Shown in pieces: positions 23,074 through 35,894 of a DNA stretch of 64,000 nt. The position numbers were made by a program, and so were the translations under genes. Each line of letters opens with the position of its first letter. Positions within the stretch are counted from its first letter, which is position 1. The notes under the pieces are model-generated. The model saw nothing but the letters and a program-made list of their open reading frames with translations. It was not told the DNA's origin and made no database searches. This DNA comes from Cryptomeria japonica (lineage: Eukaryota > Streptophyta > Pinopsida > Cupressales > Cupressaceae): assembly GCF_030272615.1 (NCBI RefSeq), contig NC_081408.1, positions 619,004,476 to 619,068,475 of the forward strand. Direction: 5' to 3'.

Positions 23074-24034
23074 TCAACAGCCAATGGAGAGCACGATGTA
23101 TTGACAAAGAGTACACCCAAGAATGAATGATGAACTTCCAAAATCTTCACTATCTGACACAATTGCACAATAGATTGAGAAGTTGCAACGACAAATCGAC
23201 GCATTGCAAACCAAAGGGACAAAGAAATTATACACAGATCAAGATTTATGTCCTAATCCATTTGACAAGAGCTTGTACATGCCTCCCTTTCCTAAGCATT
23301 TTGAGGCACCTAATTTTGAGAAATATAAAGGGAACGACAATCCAAAATGCCATATCCGAGCATTTTTTGCAGCATGTACTGAAGTGAGCTATGAGGAAAC
23401 ATATTTGATGCGCTTATTCGCACAAAGTCTCACAAGACAAGCCATGGATTGGTATTCACATTTGCCAGGGAACATAAAGACATGGCCGGAATTCGTTCAA
23501 AAGTTTATATCCCACTTCGCATTCAACATTGACAATGAAGTGACCATGTCAGATTTATGCAACACAAAGCAAAAGCAAGGTGAACCATTAGTGACTTTCT
23601 TACAAAGATGGTGAAGCTTGTACAGTCGTTCTTCCCTAGATATACCTGAAGAACAACAAGTGAACTTATTTATTCAAAATTTGGTCCCAAAAATGATGTA
23701 TGAGCTCAAACTGAAGAGTCCTAGTACCATTGAGAAGCTCATTAACTACTATGAAATCAATCCCAATCCAATCAATGAAGACATAAAGACAAGATATTCA
23801 AATCAAATGAAATCGAAGCAAACCGACGTAGATATCTCCTTCATGTGGCTCCATTGTTCTTCTTTCACCTTCAAATTTGATGTGGATCTCACCTACAAGT
23901 GCAAAATGCAAGTGGAAAGCAAGTTGTTGAGAGATGAAATTCGTAGCATATGGTTACTCAAAAATGTGATTGATCTCATTTCATTGAAGAAAATCATCCA
24001 ATTTATAGACAAATTGGAGAGAGGACAAGATTAG
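23074..24034 (+). pseudogene. Gypsy gag remnant
   Basis: From about 23183 the frame reads as a Ty3/gypsy capsid domain (retrotrans_gag type): LQRQIDALQTKG, then PPFPKHFEAPNFEKYKG, AMDWYSHLP and WPEFVQKFISHF. A TGA at 23612-23614 sits in a conserved RW-SLYSR context, and an upstream TAG near 23174 falls where glutamine is likely. After about 23830 the protein no longer resembles known Gag. No 5' LTR, primer site or pol is present. The 5' end is lost at the breakpoint with Copia-2. Confidence 0.85.
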
Positions 24035-25132
24035 CATGAAGAGATTTGAAAGGAAATTCAAATCAAGAATGGCAAAATTATGACAAATGTATGACAATTT
24101 CTATGCAAGGTGTACGACAAATTATGACAAATTATGACAAGATTGAAATGCCATTCCCATGACAAAAGGGAAGAGAGAAAATAGCCTCCATGATTGCAAC
24201 AAATGGAAGCATAAACATAGGAGAAAATGAGGGAATGAAATTAGGGGAAATATTAGAAAAATTAAAGAAAATAGGAGAAATAGAACTTAGGTGAATTAAT
24301 TAATAGGTTTTCATCCATTAATTAATTCATGAAAGAGACCTAGGACTAAATAAATAGATTTATTTAACCCACAAAGAAGAAGAAAATGATTAAATGAACA
24401 AATCATAAAACCCTAGAAATAAGAGGACAAGGAATTAGGTCAAGACAACAAGAAATTAATGTAGGTCCGATCATGATTCTGATTGACAAAGGACCAATGT
24501 TGATAAACGATTGAGATTGGCTGACAAAAATCAATGACAAATTGACCAAGATTGAGAAGGAGATCAAATTGATAGGTGCCAATTGACGAGGAACAATGAC
24601 TAATTGATCCAAATTGACATGATTGAAAAGGACAAGGATCGATGATGAATCGATCGCAAAATGACAAGATTGACAAGGACAAGGATCGATGATGAATTGA
24701 TCGCAAAATGACAAGGCTGACAAGGACAAGGATTGATGACGAATCGATCGCAAAATGACGAGATTGACAAGTTGATAATTGCAAATGATTACTAAAAAGC
24801 TAAAGATGATTGAAAGATTGACAAGAGGACAAAACCCTAATTCTATCATCGATTAGGATTGACGATGTCCAAAATGATGATAAATGAGCACGCACCATGA
24901 TGCGACAGGATAAGATCGACCAAAATCATGACTGAAGATTGCTATTGACAAGACCTAATTCGAAAGTGAGAAAAATGAGGAATGCAAAAGAAGGACTCGA
25001 TGCTCGCAAATGATAAAGACCAAGTGCGCAACATAGAAGAAATGCTAATGCAACACAAGAATGCTCAAATAAGGCAATGCGCACATGTTAAAGTATGAAT
25101 CCACAAGCGTTGACCATTTTTAGATGTCTACA
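24035..25132 (+). repeat. Probable 3' LTR of the Gypsy remnant
   Basis: There is no coding sequence. The end TGACCATTTTTAGATGTCTACA (the last bases to 25132) closely resembles the LTR end of element C, so this stretch is likely LTR. The start is not clear. Many GACAA and ATGACAAATT words and a 47-bp tandem repeat lie inside. Confidence 0.4.
24628..24768. repeat. 47-bp tandem repeat, three copies
   Basis: Copies start at 24628, 24675 and 24722, each beginning AAGGACAAGGAT and containing the palindrome ATCGATCG or a variant of it. Confidence 0.88.
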
Positions 25133-26780
25133 GAAGGTATGCCATCCACAACATCTCAATTAGATGTACCAAATGAACCTAATGCAATTGAAGAAGAAAT
25201 CACAATCAATAATTAAACAAGTGATAAAGATGCACGAACAATATTTGATTTACTGAATAAACCTAATGCAATTGAAGAAGAGACCACAATGAATAATCAA
25301 TCAAATGTTGAACATACACCAACTCAATTTGATGTGATGAATGCACCTAATGCACACAATGCACCAATATTAACACCTCCTATAATTATTCAGAGAAAAC
25401 CTAAGTATCTAATTGACATTGATGAGAATATTTTGAAGCCAATGCCCGATAAAATAAATGAACAAATTTGTAGAAGAATGGTTAAAAGAATATGGAAACA
25501 CTATTTTGAAAACTTAAATAAAACTAGAAGATGTCAATTAATTGTTGAAATAATTAAAATTTTTAATTTTAGAGAGATAATGAAAATTCTAGGCTTAAGA
25601 TTATCAAAAAGTAATAGTGAAAGAATTATCGTGAGAAATATATTTGATGCACATCAAGCTATTGTTTCAAAATCATGTACTAAAGATTCTAAAGTTACTC
25701 GACATGTTATTACATCAACCATAATGAGCAAGAAAATAAAAAAAGATCATTTGATAAGTAAAACAAGTAATTCATTAAACATAAGTAGAACATCATTATG
25801 TAAAGAATTAGAGAGGCGAGAGAAAATAGAGGATCCTAACAACAATTCTCTTTGGGCATTCTCAAGTAGACTACCACACAAAGACAAGGTTGTTGTTGAT
25901 GCACTAAGAACATTAATTGAAATTTTTTGGTATGACAACACAAGGGTTTAGCCCAACCAAAGAGATGTTGTTAGAAGACGAATTGGATCTAGAAATCATG
26001 AGCCACATGCCAAAAACTATTTGGATATGACTCAAACAATTTTTTTTGAAAGATTCCTTCAAAAGTTTCCTCAAATAAGAATTAGTCAGAGATTTTTTGA
26101 AATGGAAAAACCTTTTTATGTTAATATTAATCATGTACGCACCATGTTTTTTTGTAGGATGCATATTGAGTATTTCATGCACTATGATATTTATCGTCAT
26201 ATATGTTGTATTTTGCACTCTAACGATATTATGCAGGAATGCAATATACAAGCACCTCCTAAGTCACCAAGAGAATTTATTTCAAGTGTGCTATATAAAA
26301 GACATGATGGTTGCATTTATTATAAGATGATGTGTCTGAAAGGTTTTTGTGCTACATGTGGTGGTTTGTAACATTTACCAAGATGTGTACATTTGGAGAG
26401 CACACATGAAATTGGTAAGAAACTAGTTTCTTTTGGAAAATACAAGACAATCACATATGGGGTTAAAGATGGAAAAGAATTGAAGAGATGTGAGTTAGTG
26501 AAAAATGATATATGTGTAGCTGAATTTATGAAAATGTTTCAAGAGAAACTAGTTTATGAGTACATAATGCATACACATAGAGCTCAGTGGTTAGATGAGC
26601 AATTCAAGTTATGCAAAGACACATTTCCTCTTGGTACCATTGTCTCTATCATTAATTTTTCTGAAAATTATACATTACAAACTCAAAATGAAGTGCAATC
26701 TATGTATTACCATTCTACACAAGTTTTTTTTTTGTACACATAACATTCATGCATGCTGATGATAGCACAAAGGAGGATAG
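25133..26780 (+). pseudogene. Transposase-like gene, 5' part
   Basis: A single frame runs from about the ATG at 25139, with stops at 25214-25216 (TAA), 25949-25951 (TAG) and 26369-26371 (TAA). A poly-T slip near 26724-26733 then shifts it, and the frame resumes to 26780. The N-terminus repeats PNAIEEE 28 codons apart (25178 and 25262) and is polar. The middle is basic and helical. FCATCGG at about 26347 and HRAQWLDEQFK plus INFSENYTL (about 26580-26675) resemble a family of uncharacterised transposase-like proteins I know from animals and plants, which usually have Asp where this has Asn in NFSENY. The true start is unsure because a putative LTR end abuts it. Confidence 0.7.
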
Positions 26781-28523
26781 TGATGTAGAGAATCCACACA
26801 AACTCAACTAATTAGGGAGATCTTTCTCTCAACTCACCTAATAAAAAAGGTGATAACAACCCTCAAGTCTACTAAGTACTTACAAGGCCTCTAGTTTCAC
26901 AATCTGCACCCATTAACCCAAAGACACACTCTGACTTCTCAACCTCCATCCAATAATGGAAACAGTCTCAATAGGACAAATCAACATGCCTAAGTCATGA
27001 TCCAACTCTTCAACACCAAACACCATAGATTCACTCAATGGCCAACAACACTAGGCCTTTTCCAATTAGGACTACCAATGGCTTACTCACATAACTCACA
27101 ATGCCATATAGGCATACCCCAACCCAAGGAATTTCATGGAGACACCATTGTGACTCTCCTCCATGGCCAAAACACTTTACTCAACCCTCCCAACCACCCT
27201 AGGAAACATCATAACACCCTTTTGACTCAACACTGTTCATAGGGACAAAAATCAACTTTTAGGACAGTCATGCACAAGACATGGACAACCATGATTTGAG
27301 GGATAATTATTTACTCTCAGCCCTTTAAATACAAACCATGATTATGGGGAATCTTCTTACTACCCCTTTGATCTCTAAGTTATCCCCAGATCCACTCCAA
27401 AGCATGTAAAGTGTAGAAATTCAAGTCACTGTCAAACTATAACAATCAAGCATAAGGTTTAAGAGAACCAAGGGTATTTAATCTCTTTAGTTTTTTCAAG
27501 GTTATCAATGTTGAGAACATGTAATTATACACTCAAAACACCCTTCTATTCCTTCTCCACCCTTTCAAGGCTCTTACCTTACATTTAGCTTTCGAGATCA
27601 CCGTTTCTGATTTCTCAGATTGGGACAGGGATTCTAGTCCTTGTTCTCTTCCCTAGCACATGCAAACTCCATCATGAAACCATTCAATCATTGGAAGAAA
27701 AATAAATAAATATTAACAATATTTCCCATCTATTGGATGGTGTTTCAATCATGTATATAAAGAGTTTTACATTTTCCTCTCTCTCAGGGTACCCTGGTTT
27801 GGGGTTTTGACAATTTTTTTTTAAAAAAAGATATCTTCTTCTACAATACACCAAATCAAATGAAACCACTTGGATAAGGAAGAAGAACCATTCAATAATA
27901 ATAAAAAATAAGTTTTCAAATAAAATTAATAAGACTTGTCAATGAAAAACTCCTTGGAACAGATTGTCACGTGGAGAAACACAAGGAAGTGCAGTAAGTT
28001 TCAAGATTTTTATTGATTTTTCCTTCATACATTCAACAAAAACCTTGCTTTGACCTTCCCAATGTCTATTTATGCATCCACATGGCAGTTACAACTTCTC
28101 CAACTATATTTCAAGCCATATGTACATTGGGTACAATAATGCAACTTTTGTGTAAATAACAACTTGACAATTTTTGTGACAATATTTTGCAACATTGACA
28201 ACTTTGACCTTAGACAAACCTATGACCCCTAGAACATAAAAATAGGTCCAAATGGAAATAATAATATCTTAACATCACATTTTACATCAAAATTGACCAT
28301 TTAGACACCTCGATCACTCTTTGACAACTTTTTACAGTGTTAGAGCAATTTTGCCAACATGAGTAACCTAGGACTAGACACAAGAAATATGGGTCTAGAT
28401 GACCTTATTACATAAAAAATGATCATAATTGACCTTATTTACATTTTAAATCCATAAAAAACACTTGTCTTCCATATTTGACCTCATGGAGGCCTGATGA
28501 TTACGGAGGTGCTTCTGCACCAT
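26781..28523 (-). repeat. Element B 3' LTR
   Basis: It aligns along its length with the split 5' LTR. In element orientation the start TGGTGCAGAAGCACC is an inverted repeat around AGA. Low-complexity CAAC and GACC words fill the interior. The plus-strand frames inside it are not genes. Confidence 0.92.
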
Positions 28524-28537
28524 ACACTCCCCCTATA
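28524..28537 (-). promoter_or_regulatory. Element B polypurine tract
   Basis: The minus strand reads TATAGGGGGAGTGTA just before the LTR start. Confidence 0.8.
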
Positions 28538-28949
28538 GAAAAACTCATGTCCCATGAGGGGACTCCAATTCCATGCTATGAATACATACCTGATAGACCT
28601 GCAAAAAATGGATAAAAAATATAACACAGTGGCACATTATACCAAAAAGGACTACCAATCACCATAACACTTGGTTGATACCAAGAATTGCCTTGTGGTG
28701 CTTGCACTTGCACCCTCTCCTACACTTGTTCAATCTCTTCCTCTTGTACCTACCCCTTAACACCTGCATTGACATGTTCTTTGCTGATCTTATCCTGCAC
28801 AAAAGGACACATAACTAATCAAATCATTACCCTTGCAAACAAATCACTCTTTTCAACCTTCTCTAGCCTTGAATTGGCTGCAACTTCCTCATCCTTGAGT
28901 AGTGTCTTCATACCAAACATAACTATTTTACTTACCCTTGACATCATCA

Positions 28950-30360
28950 TTCATTGGCATTAGAGTATACTTAACCCCATCCTTTTCAATAGTATAATTA
29001 TTCCTCCTACCATCATAACAACTATTGTTATCATATTGCCAAGGTCTACCAAGTAGAATATGGCTACATTCCATGGGCAAGATATCACATAAAACACTAT
29101 CTTTATACTGACCAATATGAAAATCAACCTTTTCTTATTCCTTTACCAACAAAGTAACATCATCATTAACCCAAGAATCTCTATAAGGACTCTTATGAGG
29201 TATCCTTTCCAAATTCAATTTCTCAACCATTTTAGTAGAAACCATGTTATTAGTAGAACCCGAATCAACAACAATAGTACAAACTTTACCTTTGCATTGA
29301 CACCTTGTTCTAAAGAGGCTTCTTCTTTGTATGGGTTCATGTCCTTGTGAGGTATTAAAAATAGTCTTCTTCATCATCAAACTCTCTCCAACTTCAAAAT
29401 TACATTCAACCACCTTTGACCTATCAACCTCCTCTTCTTGTGCAAATGCAACCCTTTTGTCAACCTTAGATGATGATGATGCTATCTTTTCAAGACATTT
29501 AAAAGAAGGATGACCAAATTCATTGTAGTTATAACATCTATCGAATAATTTATTAGAACCTCTACCAAATATGCCTCTATTGTTAACAAATCCACCTCTA
29601 AAATCAGAAAATGATTGTTCTTTACCTTTTTTTGTATCACCTTGATCCTCATGGGTTTGTTTTTGTGAAGGAATTGCACCTCTACCTCGATCTATTATTG
29701 ATGCCGCCTCTTCCTCTTGTGGATTTCTCTCACCTTCTTTTTACTTTCTCCTCAACCCTAAGTGCCAATTAGAAACATTCTTCCACACTTTTGGGGTTAG
29801 CAATTACCAACTCATCTTGAATATTGAACCTAAGTCCTCCAAAGTACCTAGCCACCTTTTCAATTTCATCCTCATTCCTTCCTACTCTTATACTCAACTT
29901 ATAAAATTAATCAGTATAAGTTTTTACATCTAAATACCTCTGTTTTAAACTTTGCATTCTTTTAAACATTTGAACCTCATAGTCTCTAGGGAGGAACTTA
30001 CCTTTGAGTTTTACCACCATTCTGCCCCATGAGATGATCTTTGCCTTTCCCTTCTTCCTTCTTTCTACATGTTCATAATCCCACCATAAGAGAGTATGTC
30101 CTTTCAACTTTGTCTTTGCCACTTCGACCCTTTGATCCTCTGGGACATCTTCACTCTCAAAATACGTGTTCATAGCTGCTATCCAATCAAGTAACTCTTC
30201 TTCATTTAGATTTACACCATACATAAGTAGGTCAACTCTTTGCCTTATATTGATAACCTTTCACTACCTTTAGCAATCTGATTGTCCTCTGCTCCTCAGG
30301 ATCTATCTACTCTTCCTCCTGTGCTTCTTGGAACTTCTCTTCTTCTTCCTCTTCATCACT
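28950..30360 (-). pseudogene. Element B gag and protease
   Basis: Gag begins near 30360 in a glutamate-rich stretch. The Ty3/gypsy capsid domain reads EELLDWIAAMNTYF, LKGHTLLWWDYEH and FLPRDYEVQMFKRMQSL (30224-29907). A CCHC-like region is near 29520. The protease has VDSGSTNNMVS (about 29255-29290) and later GRPWQYD (about 29030-29050). Stops occur near 29906, 29680 and 29134. After the protease the frame ends and the polypurine tract follows, so the rest of pol has been lost. The style is closest to chromovirus-type Gypsy Gag, from memory of the family. Confidence 0.82.
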
Positions 30361-30575
30361 CACATCCCCTATATCAACATTCCTTATTTGATTGGACTCT
30401 AAGGCTTCAAGCCTTGCTATCATAGCATTATAGGATTATCTCAACCTCACATTCTTCTCCTTCAACTTCTAGAACTCTCTAGAAGTACCCACACTCTTAG
30501 GAGGCATCTTGTATTCAACCTCTTGCTCACTCTTCTCTCAAATCCCAACTATCTTCTCTAGGGACCTACTTCCTT

Positions 30576-30587
30576 GTTCTGATACCA
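30576..30587 (-). promoter_or_regulatory. Element B primer binding site
   Basis: The minus strand reads TGGTATCAGAAC, a tRNA-Met-like primer site with one change from the TGGTATCAGAGC used by the copia elements here. It lies three bases inside the 5' LTR. Confidence 0.8.
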
Positions 30588-30590
30588 CTT

Positions 30591-30879
30591 TGATGCAGAG
30601 CATCCATACAAACTCAACTACTTAGGGAGATATTTCTCCCAACCCACCTAATAAAAAAGGTGATAACAACCCTCAAGCCTACTGAGTACTTACAAGGCCT
30701 CTAGTTTCTCAATCTTCCCTCATTAACCCAAGGATACACTCCTACTTCTCAACCCCCATCCAATCATGGAAAAAAACTCAATAGGACAAATCAACATGTG
30801 TAAGTCATGATCCAAATCTTCAACACCAAACACCATAGATTCACTCAATGACCAACGACACTAGGCCTTTCCCTATTAG
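30591..30879 (-). repeat. Element B 5' LTR, inner part
   Basis: This matches the first 290 bases or so of 26781-28523. It breaks at ATTAG (30875-30879), the target duplication of element C. Confidence 0.92.
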
Positions 30880-32017
30880 TGTGTGTGTGAAAAAGTGAAC
30901 CTGTAGCTGCAAGCACAACACTTCAATTAAGTCATTATATGCATGGTTAATAATCAATAATCAATAAGTAAAAAACCATAACAAAGCGACTAATTGCCTT
31001 CTAAAAGATGCGAGTATAAGATTGCTCTCAAATTGTTATAAGCAATACCAGTGACTAGACTACACCAAGACGAAGGATTTAATCTATATGATATTAAGCT
31101 ATATGGATGCAAGATGGATGAATAATTCAAACAAATAATCAATTGAAGCAATGATGGATGCAAACAATAATGGATGTAAAAATGGATGAAAGTAAACAAA
31201 CAAACACAATAATCTTCAATGAGTCCAAAGCAAAATTAGTGGGATAATAATCTCCAAGCGTGTTCTCAAAAATCTCTGGGGTAAATTGGAATGAGAGCTG
31301 GAGACTGAATTTATAGAGAATTGCAAGAGAGATGATGAAAAAGCTCAATTTAGAATTAATTGAAAATAATTGAGAAATCAGGTTGAGTTAACCTTGAGAT
31401 AGATTCCAATTATAGTTTAACTGAAATGCATTCAAATTAGAAGTCCAAGTTGCATTGGAAAATAATAATAAATTAATTCCATGCATATATTTGATTTATT
31501 CAAGAAAAAGGTCTTTTCAATGCAACTGAACTTCTTTTTCTGAAAAGCTTTGAGTTCCAATTTTAGAGAATAATTCAATAATTCAATTTAATTGCTTTTC
31601 TGATTTCAAGTTCCAAATTTAGAAAAAGAAATAATATCTCAAGTTTGATTTCTCTCTCAATTCAATTCTTTTTTTGTTTTAATTCAATTCAACTCTTTGT
31701 TTTGTAATTAATTCATCTTTTGTAAACAATTAATTCCTTTTGCATGATTAAATGGCAAATTTATTAATTAATTAAATATGCAAGGATATTTAATAAATTG
31801 AAATGGAATAATTGATCAAAATGATATTCTTGGAAATGATTCAATTAATTAAATAAATATTTAATTAATATTGAGTAATTGATTTGCCATGTGATATTTG
31901 ACGATTAAAGAATTAATAATGTGCTCAAGATTGATTTAATTGCCTTTGGTTAGGACCTTGATGATGTTGTCGAGATTAGGAGCCCATGGTTTAGATGACC
32001 ATTTTTAGGGTATTACA
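30880..32017 (-). repeat. Element C 3' LTR
   Basis: It starts with five TG repeats and ends ATTACA on the plus strand. It is nearly identical to 40152-41272 apart from small indels, including about 20 bp missing near 40400 in the partner, and scattered substitutions. Confidence 0.94.
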
Positions 32018-32063
32018 TTTGCCCCTCTTTGAATTAATGTGCGAGCAGCGCGTTGGTTCAAAG
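32018..32063 (-). promoter_or_regulatory. Element C polypurine tract and stem-loop
   Basis: The minus strand reads TTCAAAGAGGGGCAAA next to the LTR. The tract overlaps one arm of an inverted repeat, CTTTGAA at 32027-32033 and TTCAAAG at 32057-32063. Element D has the same layout. Confidence 0.75.
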
Positions 32064-35000
32064 AATGTGTGATGTCTAGGAGATGCTAGTTTTGAACTTG
32101 ATTGATCACAAACTAGATGAAAAGCAAGGTGTTTATCTTGATTCGAAGCGACAAAGCTGAATGAAGTCTAATTAAAGTGATACCGATCCCGAACTTGATT
32201 GAACTTAGGAACGATAGAAAACAAAAGATACCGAACTTGAGCTTGATTGATCAAGAAGCGGATCTTACTGATCTAGAACTTGATTGATCTTAGATGTAGT
32301 GAGTGATGATCAAAATTGATCTTGAACTTGATTGATCAGGATACGATGAATGAAGATAAACTGTCCAGCTTGATCAAGAAACGAATACTGAACACCTGCT
32401 TAGATTGAGTGTGATCAAAGATACTCTTTAAACTTTTGATTGAGTTTAAACGAATAATTAGCTTGATGAAAAGCGATGAAACTAATTAACGTTAAGAGAT
32501 TAATTCAAAAGAAGACAAATATCAACTTGATTTGAAGCAATGAAACTGATATGCCCCTGACAATTAATTATATTCGAATGATCGAGAGATTTCAACTTGA
32601 TATGAAGCAATGAAGATGAGATGCCCCTTAGCAATAAGGTTTTGATTTTCTTTGGTTGAAAAGATTTTTTTTTTTGCTTGACTTTTGATAGATTTGAAAA
32701 ATTATCTCGACATTGAAGATGTGAGGTCATAAGGTCACTTGTATGCCCCCTCGGGAGCGAAATCGAAAGATAGCGAGGGTAGTTGATTTTAGGCAATTTT
32801 GAGCGATGATTAGTTATTTGAGCACAAATTGATTTTGAGGAATTTTTGAAATTTCGGCGTTGATTGATGAAATTGAGTGCAGAGTTGATTGTAATGTTGA
32901 TGTGTGGAATGAAATTGAATTAAGATTCAGTGTTGAAATTGAGCGCCATTTAAAGAAAGAATGAGCATTTGATGCAAAGAGCGCTAAGTGGTCCAAATTG
33001 TGAAATTGACTAGCAAAATGATCTCGAATTTCAATTTCGATCCTGAAAATGGAATTAGAATGGGCAACCGATTTATGAGATTTTGATTTGATTTCATCGT
33101 ACTTGTCTTGATTGGTTATGAGATGTCTTTTATATGCTTTATTCTACATGTATGCATTTTTTTTTCAATATCAATGTATGTAATGCAAATGATTATGAAT
33201 GTATATTTTTGTTTCTTTTATATGCAAATAAATGATAATGCAAATGAGTAATAATGAATTGTATGAAGCTATATTAAATGTTATGTATGCAGCTAAACAT
33301 CTCAAAACACAAGTACTCGATCGAAGAAATGATGATAAATAGACCACTTAGCGTAAGAAATGATGATGCTTTCAGCTCTCCTTCAGAAGATAAAGAGATT
33401 ATTATTATACCGAAATCACTCTAAATTCACAAAAATGCAAAATGAAATGCAAAATGATGTGCAAAATGATATGCAAAATGATATGCAAAATGCAACCTAA
33501 ACCTAGTCACTAGATTTAAAATACTTAAGATTCATCACTGAGCATAAGGAACACAACAGGTAGGTTAGAGTTCCTTTCTTTGTCAATGTGCAATATGTAT
33601 TATCTTGTCCGCAATGACCCTTTTTTCATTCATATCCTTGGACAGATTTCGCAGGGACCCGAATTGCATCATAAAGAAATTCCCTCAAAACAAACAAAGA
33701 AATGATATGGACCTCCCTGTAGCATACAAATAAGCAGAGTCGAGGTATGTGAGGCGATTTCACCTTGATGTGAAGGATCTTATCATAGACACCCAGCTAA
33801 TTTGAATGTTTCCAGATCATTGGGATCATTCCTATAAGCAGAAAACAAGAAAATATTATGCCCCCAATCCTTGCACCTCTTAGTCAATATAGACTTCCTT
33901 GAGTTACTCAGAGGGATAATAATAAAAAAATCAATACAAAAAGACATCATACAAAGAAAATTTTCATGCATAGCTCAAACTATTTAGTAATCATTTTCCA
34001 TTTTGTTGTTTTGCTTGTTAACTCAGTGATAAAAACTCTGTAGTTGTTAGGAGACAGGTGACTAACTTGGAGTGGACGACCAGGTTTTACTGACAGAAAA
34101 ATGACCTGGTTGACACTGCTTAGGGCATGTAATATTCTCTGTCGATTTTCCTAAGACTAAGGCGTCAATCAGTTTCAAGTCATGTGGGTTCCAACGAACC
34201 AGGATGTCACGAAAGTGACTATAAAATATGTAAAGCGAAAGAAAAGATAAAGCACTTCAGTACAGGAGATAAGACGAACCTGGATAAAATCCAGCAGCCA
34301 TACTGATAGATGTCATTGTTTTGATTTGATAATTGATATGAATGTCTGGTTTCAAAAGAGTAAGTACCCCGTATAAGACCGATCTGTCTAGTTTCGGGTG
34401 TACCCTTCCTTGTATAAGACATGTTGATGTTTGATAGAGTTTGATAGACTAATTAACAAGACATGCAATAAGTTTGATTGCTGACCTTGAGAGTTTGTCT
34501 GATGTTGATTTTATTTGAAGAATAGTCTATGCTTTCTTGCTTCGGTTTTTTAGTTTTGTTTTTATTTTTGTGAGTTTTTGATTTTTAGGATTTTGTTCAG
34601 GACATTTTATGATTTTTTTTTTTTTAGGATTTTCTCAACTATGCCCCCAATATGCAGACCTATATGACAGGATGATTTGCAGAATGCATGTGGAGACAAT
34701 GAATTTTCGATATGATTCATGTTAATGCAATATGCATGATGAAGATGCATTTCCTATTCGAACAAGGATGACTGTGTTTGTTTAGCACTTTGTAATACAC
34801 CAATTGAATTGGAGGTACAAAAAATTTCATAGATAAGTGGTCAATCAATCCTTAAGGTCCCTTGGAACATCCAAATTATCACACTTAGTGACTAGGATTT
34901 ACAAATGGAGATGCAGGAAACTTCTCCATAGATTCTTGAAACTTTGATCTTCTTTTGCCCATGTGAGTGCAAATGAGTTAATTCTCACTCTTGTGTTCAC

Positions 35001-35894
35001 TAAAGATCCTTAGCATCCTATATGACTAGCTACGTGGATTATTCTAACTTCAAAAGCATCCGAATAGAGCCTCACTGCTAGCAAGCCTTGAGAGCTCTGA
35101 CGAGGTTATAGACTGTAATTTCTTGAATATTGCTCCATTGCTAGTAGGCGTTCATAGCCCTAATGGAGTTACTCGCATGTTCCCATAGTCAAGCTTTTTG
35201 TTGCACTTTGTATACATGATATTTCAGTTATATATCATTGCTCTTTTGCCTTAAGATGAATATTTGGCATAGCATTTTTTAATTTTATTTTATTTGCCTT
35301 GACTTGTAAGTAATGAAACCTAATTGGGTGTGACAATTACAGCGGCGCTGAAGTAGAATTTTAGATTTTTCACCAGTCATATGATCAACTAGGTGTCTAG
35401 AATGAATTAGAGATTTTTTAATGTGTTTGAGATATAGCAATTGATAGATTTTGGGTTAACAAGTCTCAAATAGTGAAATCGCTACCCAACCATAAGTAAA
35501 GTGTCATCACAGGGTAATGTTGAAAATGAATGACCTTATGACCTCAAGGACTTCATGTCTGAATAGCTAAGAAAGGAGATGACCCTTCTTTGGCTTTAAT
35601 GCAAACAAATGATAAACTTGGGTAGTTTCCTTGTTTTATTGATGCTGCTATATGAAAATGCAAAAACTTTATGAATGCGATATGATATGATATACAATGC
35701 AGAAGCAAAACCTAAACTAACCCAACCCTTGGATATGATATGTTTGAAGTTGTTGAGGGAGTTTTGTGTAAGTAGTTCATTGGTCTAGCAAAAAGAGGTC
35801 CTTCCAAGAAGGACTCAGCTAAGTGTACATGTCGAGCATCTCCAATGTTGATTTCCTTAGTTTTTGGATTTTGCGATGAAACTAGGGTAAAGTC
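32064..35894 (-). other. Element C long non-coding 3' region
   Basis: There are 3.8 kb without a credible gene. Five or more near-copies of GAACTTGATTGATC occur at 32090-32340, and GCAAAATGATATGCAAAATG repeats occur near 33440-33490. Short frames here show no family resemblance. It lies between the proline-rich frame and the polypurine tract, where an autonomous element would have pol. Confidence 0.55.

Noticed and set aside
24403-24849. Minus-strand frames with repeated SILVL-type peptides
   Set aside because: They arise from the 47-bp tandem repeat and show no protein family.
28688-28963. Plus-strand frame beside the element B 3' LTR
   Set aside because: Antisense to the interior of element B near the end of its protease frame; no domain.
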